Source: Perkinsus marinus ATCC 50983
Taxonomy: Eukaryota > Perkinsozoa > Perkinsida > Perkinsidae
DNA: 64,000 nt
Reading direction: 5' to 3'
NCBI RefSeq assembly: GCF_000006405.1
Contig: NW_003206847.1
Coordinates: 525,767 to 589,766 of the forward strand
Position 1 is the first letter of the stretch. Each line of letters opens with the position of its first letter. The notes under the pieces are model-generated. The model did no database searches, was not told the origin of the DNA, and saw only the letters and a list, made by a program, of their open reading frames with translations. Shown here one piece after another: positions 1 to 9,054 of the stretch. Both the position numbers and the translations under genes were made by a program.

Positions 1-76
1 TAGGAGAACCTTGGTAGTCCTTCGGAGGACTCTCAACACAATGTAGGGTTTGAAACAGCTAGAGAGTAGCAGAAAA

Positions 77-1252
77 TCACTGAGAGATATTACTAGGTCC
101 GACAGTCTTTGTGCCAGAATCTAGTCTGTCGTTAGTGCGATAGGGCTCGCTTCGGTGAAGGGGTGACTTGCCCTTTCCTTTGCCTTTACCTTTGGCAGAA
201 GTAAGACCTACGCCCTTGCCTTTACCGCCTTTTCCTTTTCCGAGGCCTTTCGCGGTTTGAGACTGCCAAGGTCGATTCTTCTGTTGGCGTTGATTGTAAG
301 CAATGTTAATTTCCATGTCCAATCTGGGACGAACATAAGCCTCCGAGCCAAACAACTGCGACATCGAAACCGTTCCTGCTGCAACCGCCATGGCGCCGCT
401 CCTTCTATAGCTCGCCTCTGCATCGAATACCACCGACATTGGATGGCACGTAAATAAGAGAGAGACTTGGGACATATACGATAGCAGCGAACCCAAATCA
501 ATACTTTTACGGCCAGTTGCCGATAACTGTAGGGCTATCATGTAGCGTAGGAAGCATTGGTTCCATTCCCCCACGTTGTGGATGGGCCGCTTTTTCCCAT
601 CTGACTTCCTGCGTTGTACTACTTCACCAGTCACTGTAGTTATCGTTTCCAAGTCGGCATCATAAGCATGACTCGCTAATAGGAACTCATTCAACTCAAC
701 GTAGGCCAAAGGTTGATCTATCACCTTCTTCACACATGCCACGGACCCAATCAAGTTTGGCCCGATGGATAAGGTATATGAGGAATCCTGGGCTTCTCGA
801 ATGACCTTGGGCAAATTCACAATCGCCTTACGGGTTCTCACTTTCTCCTCGTTGAGTTCCGTTTGATAGAGGAACTCCAGCTCCTGCTTGGCCTCTCTAA
901 TCATAGAAGTTAATGAGCTCAGGACCAAAGCAGTGTCACGCACAAGATTCTTAGAGTCTGCTGTCACTTCGTCAGTTATTAATTTACAACCCTCTGCATT
1001 CATCGAGCCCATCAGACCGAGAGTCGCAAAACCATTCCTTTCCAGGGAAGTTTTAATAGCGGGGCCGAACTTTTGAGCCATTGATGAACCCTCTAGTGCT
1101 CGGTCGACGATAATATTAACTGGATTGTGCTGTTCAGCCGCATTCAAGTTATCCTCTGCACCGGCGGCGGGCGCAACTGCTGCTTCATTTTGAGTGGACA
1201 TTTGTAATGGGGATTCAAAACTGCAATACACTTCAAATGAACAGTCACACAA
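77..1252 (-). CDS. Retroelement Gag-like protein with Lys-Gly tail
   Basis: Open frame of 391 codons; the likelier start is the ATG at 1201 (MSTQNEAAVAP). The middle (about residues 230-300) has a Trp-rich helical stretch followed by VVFDAEASYRRSG, which resembles the W...YD..FR core of Gag-like proteins of DIRS-type tyrosine-recombinase retroelements. The C-terminus is a run of KGKGKG repeats, a plausible nucleic-acid-binding tail. No enzyme motif is present. Any pol part would lie to the left, outside the window. The assignment is by pattern only; a host basic protein is the alternative. Confidence 0.45.
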   Translation of the reverse strand: MCDCSFEVYCSFESPLQMSTQNEAAVAPAAGAEDNLNAAEQHNPVNIIVDRALEGSSMAQKFGPAIKTSLERNGFATLGLMGSMNAEGCKLITDEVTADSKNLVRDTALVLSSLTSMIREAKQELEFLYQTELNEEKVRTRKAIVNLPKVIREAQDSSYTLSIGPNLIGSVACVKKVIDQPLAYVELNEFLLASHAYDADLETITTVTGEVVQRRKSDGKKRPIHNVGEWNQCFLRYMIALQLSATGRKSIDLGSLLSYMSQVSLLFTCHPMSVVFDAEASYRRSGAMAVAAGTVSMSQLFGSEAYVRPRLDMEINIAYNQRQQKNRPWQSQTAKGLGKGKGGKGKGVGLTSAKGKGKGKGKSPLHRSEPYRTNDRLDSGTKTVGPSNISQ

Positions 1253-1620
1253 TTCTGGGTTCTCTCTGAATCGAACAAGTGAGGTAAGAATGTGACGTAC
1301 GGGACCTCAGCAGCTCTTACCACATTTAGTATGGCCAGTACCTCACTGGCGGTGCGCGAAACACACCGGTCATTCTCCCTGGGCTCGGTACATTGGCTAG
1401 GAGTGAGTCGTGCTCAAGTCACGATGTACTTAGTCTGACAAACTTGACGAACGAAGGAGGATTTATCGCCCTATTGATTTGCAATCTTCGAAGAAGAGTA
1501 TTAAACAGCTTCTCAGTCCCATCCGCTCGGCTTAGCGGTCATTGTCTTGCCCAAATTGAGACTCTTTAACTCAAGCCAGATTGCTCGGCGAGCGAACAGA
1601 GACACAGGAGATCAAGTAAA

Positions 1621-2787
1621 TCAATCAGTCTGAACAGCTTGATCAACAACATAATGTAGAATCCGACCTCTTTTGGGTAGTCGAGGTAGAGAAGTCGCAC
1701 TTATTGGGGTGGCTGCACAAGTGCTTCGCTTCGCCCGTGGGCGTGCGCTCTCTTCATCGTCGCCTCTTGCTAAGCTATCAGGTCTCTGCCTCTTCGGCAG
1801 ATTCTTGGCCCTTCGTCGTTCTCTGACGAGCGACTTACTAGCACTCCAATCACCATTATCAGCATCATCACTGTTGCCATCATTGGCACTACCAAGATCA
1901 ATCGGCTCAGCAAGCCGTTCTCTGGCCTTATTCACTGAACTTTGCTCACCTCCGACATCATTGGAGGGCAGTTGTTGCACACTGTGGCCTCTGCTTGTGG
2001 CCGTAGCCCGTACCTTTTTGTTGAGATGACTGGCATCGTCAACATTAGGGAGAGAACACCGCTTATTGGTTCTCTTTAGGGTACCATTACTGGGCATCTC
2101 ATCACCGGAAGAGGCCGGGTGAGTATCCCTAGCAGGAACTGAGATCGGCTCAGTAGGTCGACTGGGCAAAGCACACAGACGTGTACCAGTTGCAGCGCTC
2201 GTGCTAGAAGTAGTAGTACCGGTGTACTCCCTTGTAGCAGTAGGAAAACTCGTCGGAGCTCCACCAGTTTTCTTGTTGATGTTCGGTCTCAGCTTCGCCT
2301 CCTTAGCAGGCGAGGGACCTGGTCGACCAGCTCTTTTCCACCATGGTACGTCATCATCGAACGTCAGGACTCCCTCCTCGTGGAGCTCGGTGGCGGTGGT
2401 AGTAGTAGGGTTGGCCTCAGTAGGCGATGCTTGGACGGACGAAGTTCTTGGGGATGTCAGACAAGGGCTACTCTCCACCGACGTTGTAGTATTGGTCTCC
2501 TTACCGTTGTTGTAGTCGTTGTACCACCAATTCCATTTTTTTTGAGAGTTAGTCCATCCATAGTAGTCGTGGGACCTTCTCCTTGGGTACCAGTTCCTCC
2601 ACGAACGCCACTTGTTTTGTTTATGATAGGGGCTACCATACTGCCAATGGGAGTGGTTGTAGTAGCCGTGGTTGTAGTCGGAGCTAGCATAGGTTCGTTC
2701 ACCAGCAGCAGTGTCTCCGTTGGACTCCGTCTCCTTGACGCCATTGGGGCCAGTACAGACGATGTAGCAGTTCTTGAGGGGAAGCAT
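1621..2787 (-). CDS. Low-complexity Ser/Thr/Asn-rich protein, unknown
   Basis: Open frame of about 389 codons from the first ATG at 2787. The frame runs further upstream to 2832 without an ATG, with a CAG just before that ATG, so an upstream exon is possible. The N-terminal third is rich in Tyr, Trp, Asn and His, the middle in Ser, Thr and Pro, and the C-terminal third in Arg/Lys clusters with acidic patches, ending in QAVQTD. No family is recognised. It lies on the same strand as the Gag-like frame downstream and may belong to the same mobile element, but nothing proves this. The reverse strand also has open frames here, a by-product of the biased composition. Confidence 0.4.
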   Translation of the reverse strand: MLPLKNCYIVCTGPNGVKETESNGDTAAGERTYASSDYNHGYYNHSHWQYGSPYHKQNKWRSWRNWYPRRRSHDYYGWTNSQKKWNWWYNDYNNGKETNTTTSVESSPCLTSPRTSSVQASPTEANPTTTTATELHEEGVLTFDDDVPWWKRAGRPGPSPAKEAKLRPNINKKTGGAPTSFPTATREYTGTTTSSTSAATGTRLCALPSRPTEPISVPARDTHPASSGDEMPSNGTLKRTNKRCSLPNVDDASHLNKKVRATATSRGHSVQQLPSNDVGGEQSSVNKARERLAEPIDLGSANDGNSDDADNGDWSASKSLVRERRRAKNLPKRQRPDSLARGDDEESARPRAKRSTCAATPISATSLPRLPKRGRILHYVVDQAVQTD

Positions 2788-2832
2788 GGTCTGTAACAAC
2801 GAGAGTAGTAGTAGGGGTAGTCGTAGTTTCAC

Positions 2833-4569
2833 TGAACCTTAGTAGTGAAGATCAATAAGCAACAAAGGAGGCTATAAATTAAGCTTATAGCATATCGATC
2901 GCGCTGATCGCTGAGGGAGACAGTCATCACAATACTTGTGCTTGGCTCTATCTCCTAGGACGTAGTCGACAGGGTGGAGCAACAGTGAGCCATTTCCTCA
3001 TGCCTGGCAGCCGAGGTAGGGAGAAACGTGAGTTGAAACCCACATTTAACTCATGAGAGTCACGACGTGACACGGGTAATATCTACCGACTGGTCGGGTT
3101 ACCAACATAGATGTTTCACCATTATGTTGGGGGTAATATCGAGCCGTCGGGATGCCGTACGGCCGTCCAGCAGCATCGATATTTGATGACTTCATCGAGT
3201 CACTGATGATTCTGTTGAAGCTGTTGGTGCTTGAAACCTACTAGCCTAGCAAGCTAGATGATATTATCGCATATTATTCTGTGTTATTGTGTATTGTTGT
3301 GTCACCTCTAGTTGTGTGATTTCACTATCCTCGATCCCTACGAGTCGGGATCAGTCACAGACTATCTTAATATAGGGTGAACATGATAGAGTCGCCGAAG
3401 GTATGAGAGCTAAAACCGGGCCCGCTAGTTGACTCGATAAATAACATCTTTCCGCGTGTGTGGACATTTAACCCCAATTGTGAGGACACTCGAGCCCGCG
3501 GCTGGGAGCCTTAATATCTCAGCCTAGGCCCCGCTGCTGAATTCGTATATGGACGTATTTCACTACTCACATACAGTAGGATCCGCTACTCCACCTCACG
3601 CAGCGATGCCGGTCAATCCTAGGGTCATCACAAGCCGTGACTGAATTGAACATTTTGAGAAAGACCAGCCTTATCTACCGAGTAGACTCTATGCAGTCAA
3701 TGTTGGAGGATTTTATGTCCGCTTTCTTCACCTGGAGTAAGGAGACTCCTCGCTAAGTATAGCAGTTCATATACGAATTCGGGTACAAGTGTTCAGAAAC
3801 CAACAATAATTTCCCAAAATTTCCCAAAATTTCCCGAAAATTTCCGCATCGTCCCCGACACACGTAGTCGACTATGTGTATATCTTCCTTAACTGCATGC
3901 ATCGGGTTCATAGAAGACGAAGATAATTGTGACCTCTCCCGTAGACAATTCGGCGCCATAAAAATCCTCGCTCGCCCAAATATTGAGGCTTAGGCACGAA
4001 ACGGTTACAGATAATCGAATCTAACAACGTGTTGCTAAACCAGATGTTTTTCGAGTGGAAACTAATGTACACACGTTTGACATGGTAGATTGTACGACCC
4101 GTAGGTGAAACATTTATCAACTCTATCCAGTCAACAGAGAAAACCTATTTGACCCAGATTTGAATTTCACAGAAAACAGACTTCGAACTACATATTCCAG
4201 ACTAATTTTTGAGCACTGTACAATCTCTCAAAGGTTTGGGCCTCAGCGGCGTCACAGTAGTAGCATCGGGACATACGACTAATGAACGCTTCCACTTGCG
4301 TATAATTCTGTATTGACTCAAGGAAAACAATCGAATCTAATTTTCCCATGTGAGTATCATCCAATTTAGTACCTTGTAAGTCCATGAGAGTAGCACGAGC
4401 AAGTCACCATTGTCGACAAGGAACTCTCCAGATTCTGGAGAGTTGCTTTTTTCTGCTTCTACTGGAGTCCAGAAGAGAAGCAGTTTTGGATATATCCATA
4501 TCACTAACGTACACTAGACTAGAATCGCATCACACGAGGGCCGACCTCTGATGCTTAGTTTGCCATAGC
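2833..4569. other. Stretch without recognisable genes
   Basis: No supported gene. It has a short hairpin near 3100-3140 (ACCAACATA then TATGTTGG) and one copy of a dispersed repeat at 3711-3888. Small frames (3753-3959, 3908-4120, 4188-4385, all minus) have no recognisable content. The right end must hold the promoter and 5' UTR of the Na+/H+ exchanger. Part of the left end may be the untranslated end of the element at 0-2.8 kb. Confidence 0.4.
3711..3888 (+). repeat. Dispersed ~130-180 bp repeat, copy D
   Basis: Aligns by eye with copies at 13728-13884, 20308-20447 (inverted) and 24105-24231 (inverted). Shared blocks in order are GCTTTCYTC near the left end, AGNNTCCTC, TTCGGGTACA, AGAAACCA, runs of AATTTCC, and GTGTATATCTTCC at the right end. 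The right end is roughly the inverse of the left ATATATG-type end of copy A, so the unit looks like a miniature inverted-repeat element. The exact ends are uncertain. Confidence 0.55.
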
Positions 4570-6966
4570 ATGTCCAGCCTTGACAACGACACCTCAGCCT
4601 ATGAGAGTTTAGTGTCGGTAAATTCAATTCTCTTCTCAACTGCATTGCTCCTGACGTTCGTATGGGGGTAATAAACTTCCTTGTCGTTGACATGTAGCCC
4701 TAGGCCCTCAGGTACTTTATAAATACGGGGAAGTCTCGACATATATCGCAGTCGACTGGAGCTGTTATTATTGGGTTCATCATGGGAGTCGTAGGTCCCT
4801 GGTTCAATCCCCGGTCAGGGTTTGTCCTATAATCAGGTGATCAGGCTCCTAGGAGCAGGAGACCGTAAGGAGATATTAGGGATAAGTGCGGAACTGTTCT
4901 ATTTCGTAAAACACTAGATTCACTCGGGGTGGTCAGCCTGGTAGCTCCATAGGCACTCTTACCGCCTATCATATTCGAGGCCAGCTTCTCGCTCAACACG
5001 GATATGTTCATGAGCAATCTCACATCAATATTAGTCTTCGCGTTCATCGGTACCATAAATCGGTCAATTCACCATTCTAGTCAAGTACCTCTATAGGCAC
5101 AACCATATCGGCCTATGTTACGTCCATAGGGTTGTGGACGTTCTCTACTACCTGGCTGGTCGGCCTTAAGAATACCGATGCCCTGCGGGGTTACTGTATG
5201 ACATTTGGGGCTCTCATCTCCAGTGAGTAGCATCCTGCCCTCCTCAGCAACAGCCTATTGAAGGTACCGATCCAGTAGCAGTGATGGCGCTCATGAGGGG
5301 GTCCAAATACCGACCCAATAAGACATTGCATTCTCTGGTCTTCGGTGAGAGCGTCTTGAACGATGCAGTGGCAATCGTCTTGTTTGCATCCTATCAACGT
5401 GAGTGCTCTTCATACCCCTCATGCTGGGATTTCCTCTACTTCAGACGTTTACTTTAGCGATCAAGAAGTCCCGTCGGGGATTTCACGGAGTCCCCTATTG
5501 GGCTTCTTGACAGGTAGTAGTATGGGGTTATTTCACTTGACATTTCTGTCGAGTATCTACTCTCCCAATTTTCTATCGAGGAAGCGACTCGATGATCCAT
5601 CCCCATACCGCGAGATTGGTAGTGGTGTACTCGACTCACCTGATCGAACCCAGTCGCTGAGCTTAACACACAACTGCCAACTTCAGCATTCTAACGCCGC
5701 GGAGATCCTCTTGTAGTTTATATTCCATGATAGTTACGTTGGGGTCGATCATATTCGGTGTCCTCAGTGGAGCTCTGGTTAGCGGCACCTACCGCAAGTC
5801 GTAAGTACAGTATGGGTATGAGTGCATGTGGACTTCTCGTGCTGCTGCCAGGTCTCTGGGCGAGTACCCTAAATACGAGATAGCCTGTATGTTCTTGTCT
5901 ATTTACCTCACGTTCTCCCTAGCTGAGCTCCTTGGTCTGAGTGGAATCATGACGATATTCTTCTTTGGATTAGTAACGCGGCCATAAGCATTTCTACTAC
6001 CATCCTTCTGGCAGATTCTCGGTCGTTATAACTTCCACAACTTATCCAAAGCGTCACAAGTAGCTTCAAAACTGGTCTTCGAAACTATCGCTTTTATATC
6101 AGAGACTTTGGTACGGCGAAAGTCCTAGTGTTATCCATCCGTTGGTTTTCCAGGTCTTCCTTTACCTTGGCGTAGTAGCTTGCATGTCTATAGGAGAGTA
6201 TCATTGGAACCTCTTACTGATAATCTTCACTATGTTACTCATTGTAAAGGGGCTCCTACAACACAGCATGCTGATGTGATCTCCTGCAGGTGTTCGCTAG
6301 AGCGTGTAATGTGTTCCCTCTAGCATGGGTCTTAAACCATTCAACTCGACATGAGCCTATCTCTCGGAACTCCCAGATTGTACGTATCCTATTACCAAGT
6401 CCTCGACCGTCCTTGCCAGGTGTTGTGGCTGGCAGGAATAAGAGGAGCTATTGCCTTCGTTCTGATGTTACGTGTACCCGCTAGAGTTGGTGATGATACC
6501 CGAGATCTCCTCGTCACCACTACTATATCAGTAATAAGGAGGAGGGAAGGAGGTCAGTCGACCTAGCTTGGTCTATCAGGTGGTTTTCATTACAACACTA
6601 GCAGGAGAGTCCCTGGTAGAGCGCGTCGCTGTTATGTTGGGGGAGTTGCGGCCTGTAGTAGGCGTTCTATCATCACACGACGCAACGACTGAGCCGGAGA
6701 TTACTATTTCTGGTTCAACTCTGGATACTCCTCTATTTTATGTAATACCTCTCCTCCGTGAATACCCTCAGCTTGGATAGGTGCCGCCGTCTGGTGCACC
6801 TACTGGTCAAGCAACGTTGACTATGGAGCTCGCCGAGAGGCTCAGTGGGGCGATCGAGTACGTGGATCGGAAATATATTCAACGGCATCTTGGGGGGGCA
6901 GACGATCAGTCCATGCTTGAGGACGCTAGCAGTCATCATCATCTAAGTGACTTTTCTCAGCAGTGA
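4570..6966 (+). CDS. Na+/H+ exchanger (NHE/CPA1 family)
   Basis: Membrane antiporter exchanging Na+ for H+, for pH and volume control. The frame joins across about ten GT-AG introns of mostly 39-68 nt, starting at ATG 4570 (MSSLDNDTSAYESLV). Hallmarks in order are a TM helix LLLTFVWGYF, LLPPIIFEASFSL, TFGALISSTDPVAVMALM, LHSLVFGESVLNDAVAIVLF (the ion-translocation ND pair), FSLAELLGLSGIMTIFFFGL, NLSKASQVASKLVFETIAF and GIRGAIAFVL (the conserved arginine helix). The tail after TM12 is short and ends in LSDFSQQ, much shorter than animal NHE regulatory tails. Exon limits between 5516 and 5717 are unresolved. One intron carries a tRNA-like core (4791-4836); a second candidate is at about 5619-5686. 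Confidence 0.9.
4791..4836 (+). other. 46-nt intron with tRNA T-arm-like core
   Basis: GT-AG intron between exons encoding ...GFIMGV and VIRLLGAG of the exchanger; the reading frame requires its removal. It contains GGTTCAATCCCCGG, a near-consensus tRNA T-arm (Pol III B box), flanked by CCCTG and CAGGG, then TTTG. Read on the sense strand it matches the antisense strand of the WDR82 intron at 22999-23044 almost base for base. Confidence 0.85.
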
Positions 6967-7731
6967 GGGGCTCATTTGACATATCAGTTCAGACCACACA
7001 TCTACACACTCATATGGACCCAGTATTGACCCTGATACGTATTATGAAGAGAGCGAAGCCAGACGCCTAGCGATGAACCGAGCAGTTGTTTTCGAATAAC
7101 GCATCACTGGACATGGTGGTCGCTTCCATGCTGCGTTCTATCATGATTATCTCGCTTCCATTATGCCTCTATTATTCCCGTCTAACACTAATCCAGTGTA
7201 TACTTCTGTAAGAATTTCAAACGTTCATTATCCCCAGCGATGTGGTTGTGTTCAGCACAGTTACCAAGTCGGATGTTACAAGTTAGATCGCTGAATTCCC
7301 ACCTTAGAACCACAGATTAACGACAACTCTGAGATACCGGTTCTGCCAATAGGCATTCTGCCAACTAAGCGTTCAACCGTATCAGTCGTGCCAGGAGAAT
7401 AATTATAGAACAGAGGCCGTACAAGATCTGACAAGAAGCTGATGGATCTTTAATCGTGCGTTTAGTTTCCTCCCAAGATGTCCGCAGTCATTCGTGATTG
7501 GTCGACATTCTCGATAACCGTTTGCTAATCAGCAGCCCCAACCTGATTGGAGTTATGCACAAATCGTATGCTCCGTTCCGCAGCACGTACCCCTCATCCC
7601 TAACATAATGCTATCGCCGGTACCACTCAGATCGACGATGACGACACAGTGGTGGTCATGCTAGCAATAGGGAAGCGGAATGGTACCAAGAGACCCTAGC
7701 TTCTACTCGAACGCAACAAGTCTGGAGGGAG
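6967..7731. other. Intergenic stretch, nothing recognised
   Basis: Convergent interval between the stop codons of the exchanger (+) and the methyltransferase (-). No coding frame, RNA gene or repeat was recognised. It should contain both 3' UTRs and polyadenylation signals. Confidence 0.5.
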
Positions 7732-8901
7732 TCACGTTAGAGAACTGAGTAACTTTTGAATAACATCCTCCTTGCCCTCTGCCTGCCTTACCGCCCCAGC
7801 GACTCGACACAGTCGGAGTTCTCTCATCCCCCCACGCTCTAACGCCTCCATGAACTCCTCCTTCCCCACACCTAGCCTCCGGGCCAAACACTTGATCAGC
7901 TCATCGACCACATCCAGCTCGTCTCCTGCTATCGATGCCGCCATGCCCCCAAGGGTCCCCACCAAGGGCAGCCTAGTAAGGAGGGTCCTCAACAGGGCAG
8001 CACCCACCGAGCCACGCCAAAACACTAAGGGAGGGAGGGGAAGTCGAGGCGACGCCTTCCGGTCTATCACCATTAGTAGGGCTTTGGTGTGAGGGTCTGG
8101 ACTGGTGTACCGAATCACGAGTATCTCAAGGAGTGGTATCGGACATGCACGCATGCACATCTTCACCAAAGCGTTGATATCAGTATGGCGAGGCAGGTAG
8201 AGGAGGACTCGACCAAACCGACATGCTGGACCGGTCGCCCAATCCGTCAACTCACAGCTTGCAGGGTCATACACCTGGGAGGTATAGCAACTACGACCGC
8301 CCCAAGGAGGCGATAAAAACAATACTGATTCACTACCACTAGGTTGGCACCCTCTGACATCCCCTTCAACATACTTAATTCTATCACTAGAGATGCCATA
8401 CACCTCCGCGTTGTGCCTAGCGATCTCGAGTCTGCTCTTCTCAATATCACATGCTACAACTCTACCCCCCTTCCTGTCCCTTCTCGCGAGCTGTATAGCG
8501 TTGCCTCCTACTCCAGCACATCCATCAACAACCTCGACGCCATCACCATAGCGCGAATATATCTCCTCTGCTGTAAATCGGGCAATGTTCTCAGGCGTCA
8601 CTTCGAACCATGCCGCCTCGTCCATTTCGATCCCTTCATCATAGCGACTCCAAATAACATACCTTCTTTTCCAGTCCTCTCGAGAGATGCCCTTCGGTCT
8701 CTCCTGTCGAACAGCACCCTTCCCCAATCGCCTCGGCCGACCACAGCTCTTCGGATCGAACTCTCTGGGGACTATCCTCACCAACGTGTCTTTGAACATC
8801 GCAAACTTGGGCTTCACGCCATACAACTTCCCTTCCGCGATGTACCCAAATATTGTATTCGTATTAGCAACCGCGTCTTCACGATGCGGCCGAGGGGGCA
8901 T
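7732..8901 (-). CDS. TGS1: Trimethylguanosine synthase (cap hypermethylase)
   Basis: S-adenosylmethionine-dependent methyltransferase that converts the m7G cap of snRNA, snoRNA or spliced-leader-type RNA to 2,2,7-trimethylguanosine in the nucleus. Seen: the upstream block WKRRYVIWSRYDEGIEMDE and WFEVTPENIA typical of TGS1, SAM-binding motif I VVDGCAGVGGNAIQLA (about residue 125), the acidic VACDIEKSRLEIARHNA, and the catalytic SPPWGG motif (about residue 195). After WGG the usual Pro-x-Tyr is replaced by RSCYT. A helical C-terminal extension of about 140 residues is not typical. The ATG at 8901 (MPPRPHRED) is the simplest start, but the frame is open further upstream and can be spliced in phase to the gene at 9.05-11.4 kb. 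Confidence 0.9.
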   Translation of the reverse strand: MPPRPHREDAVANTNTIFGYIAEGKLYGVKPKFAMFKDTLVRIVPREFDPKSCGRPRRLGKGAVRQERPKGISREDWKRRYVIWSRYDEGIEMDEAAWFEVTPENIARFTAEEIYSRYGDGVEVVDGCAGVGGNAIQLARRDRKGGRVVACDIEKSRLEIARHNAEVYGISSDRIKYVEGDVRGCQPSGSESVLFLSPPWGGRSCYTSQVYDPASCELTDWATGPACRFGRVLLYLPRHTDINALVKMCMRACPIPLLEILVIRYTSPDPHTKALLMVIDRKASPRLPLPPLVFWRGSVGAALLRTLLTRLPLVGTLGGMAASIAGDELDVVDELIKCLARRLGVGKEEFMEALERGGMRELRLCRVAGAVRQAEGKEDVIQKLLSSLT

Positions 8902-8915
8902 AAAATCAAAGGCAA

Positions 8916-9054
8916 CTATAACTCCCCATTGAGATACTATAGCGCTATACAGCGAGGTATATGATGATAATATGACGTGGATGATGATAATACTACTAAG
9001 TAGATATGTGTACGTTTGAGTAACAACAATAGATTCGGGTTCAATTCCCAGCAC
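8916..9054 (-). other. Candidate intron with T-arm-like core near its donor
   Basis: The donor GTGCTGGGAATTGAACCCG begins at 9054; the acceptor TTATAG ends at 8916. Within 7 nt of the donor lies the inverse of GGGTTCAATTCCCAG, a T-arm-like core. Splicing would join the upstream gene in frame to VAFDFMPPRP of TGS1. If it is not spliced, the upstream gene stops within the core (TGA at 9043-9041). Confidence 0.5.

Noticed and set aside
2201-2796. Plus-strand Val-rich frames
   Set aside because: Shadows of the low-complexity minus-strand frame.
4800-4830. Possible tRNA from a T-arm-like sequence
   Set aside because: Sits inside a 46-nt intron that the exchanger frame requires to be removed; no other tRNA arms.
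6700-6725. GGTTCAACTC as another T-arm-like core
   Set aside because: Lies in coding sequence of the exchanger (SGSTLDT), not in an intron.
8344-8964. 206-residue plus-strand frame
   Set aside because: Entirely antisense to the well-supported TGS1 coding region.
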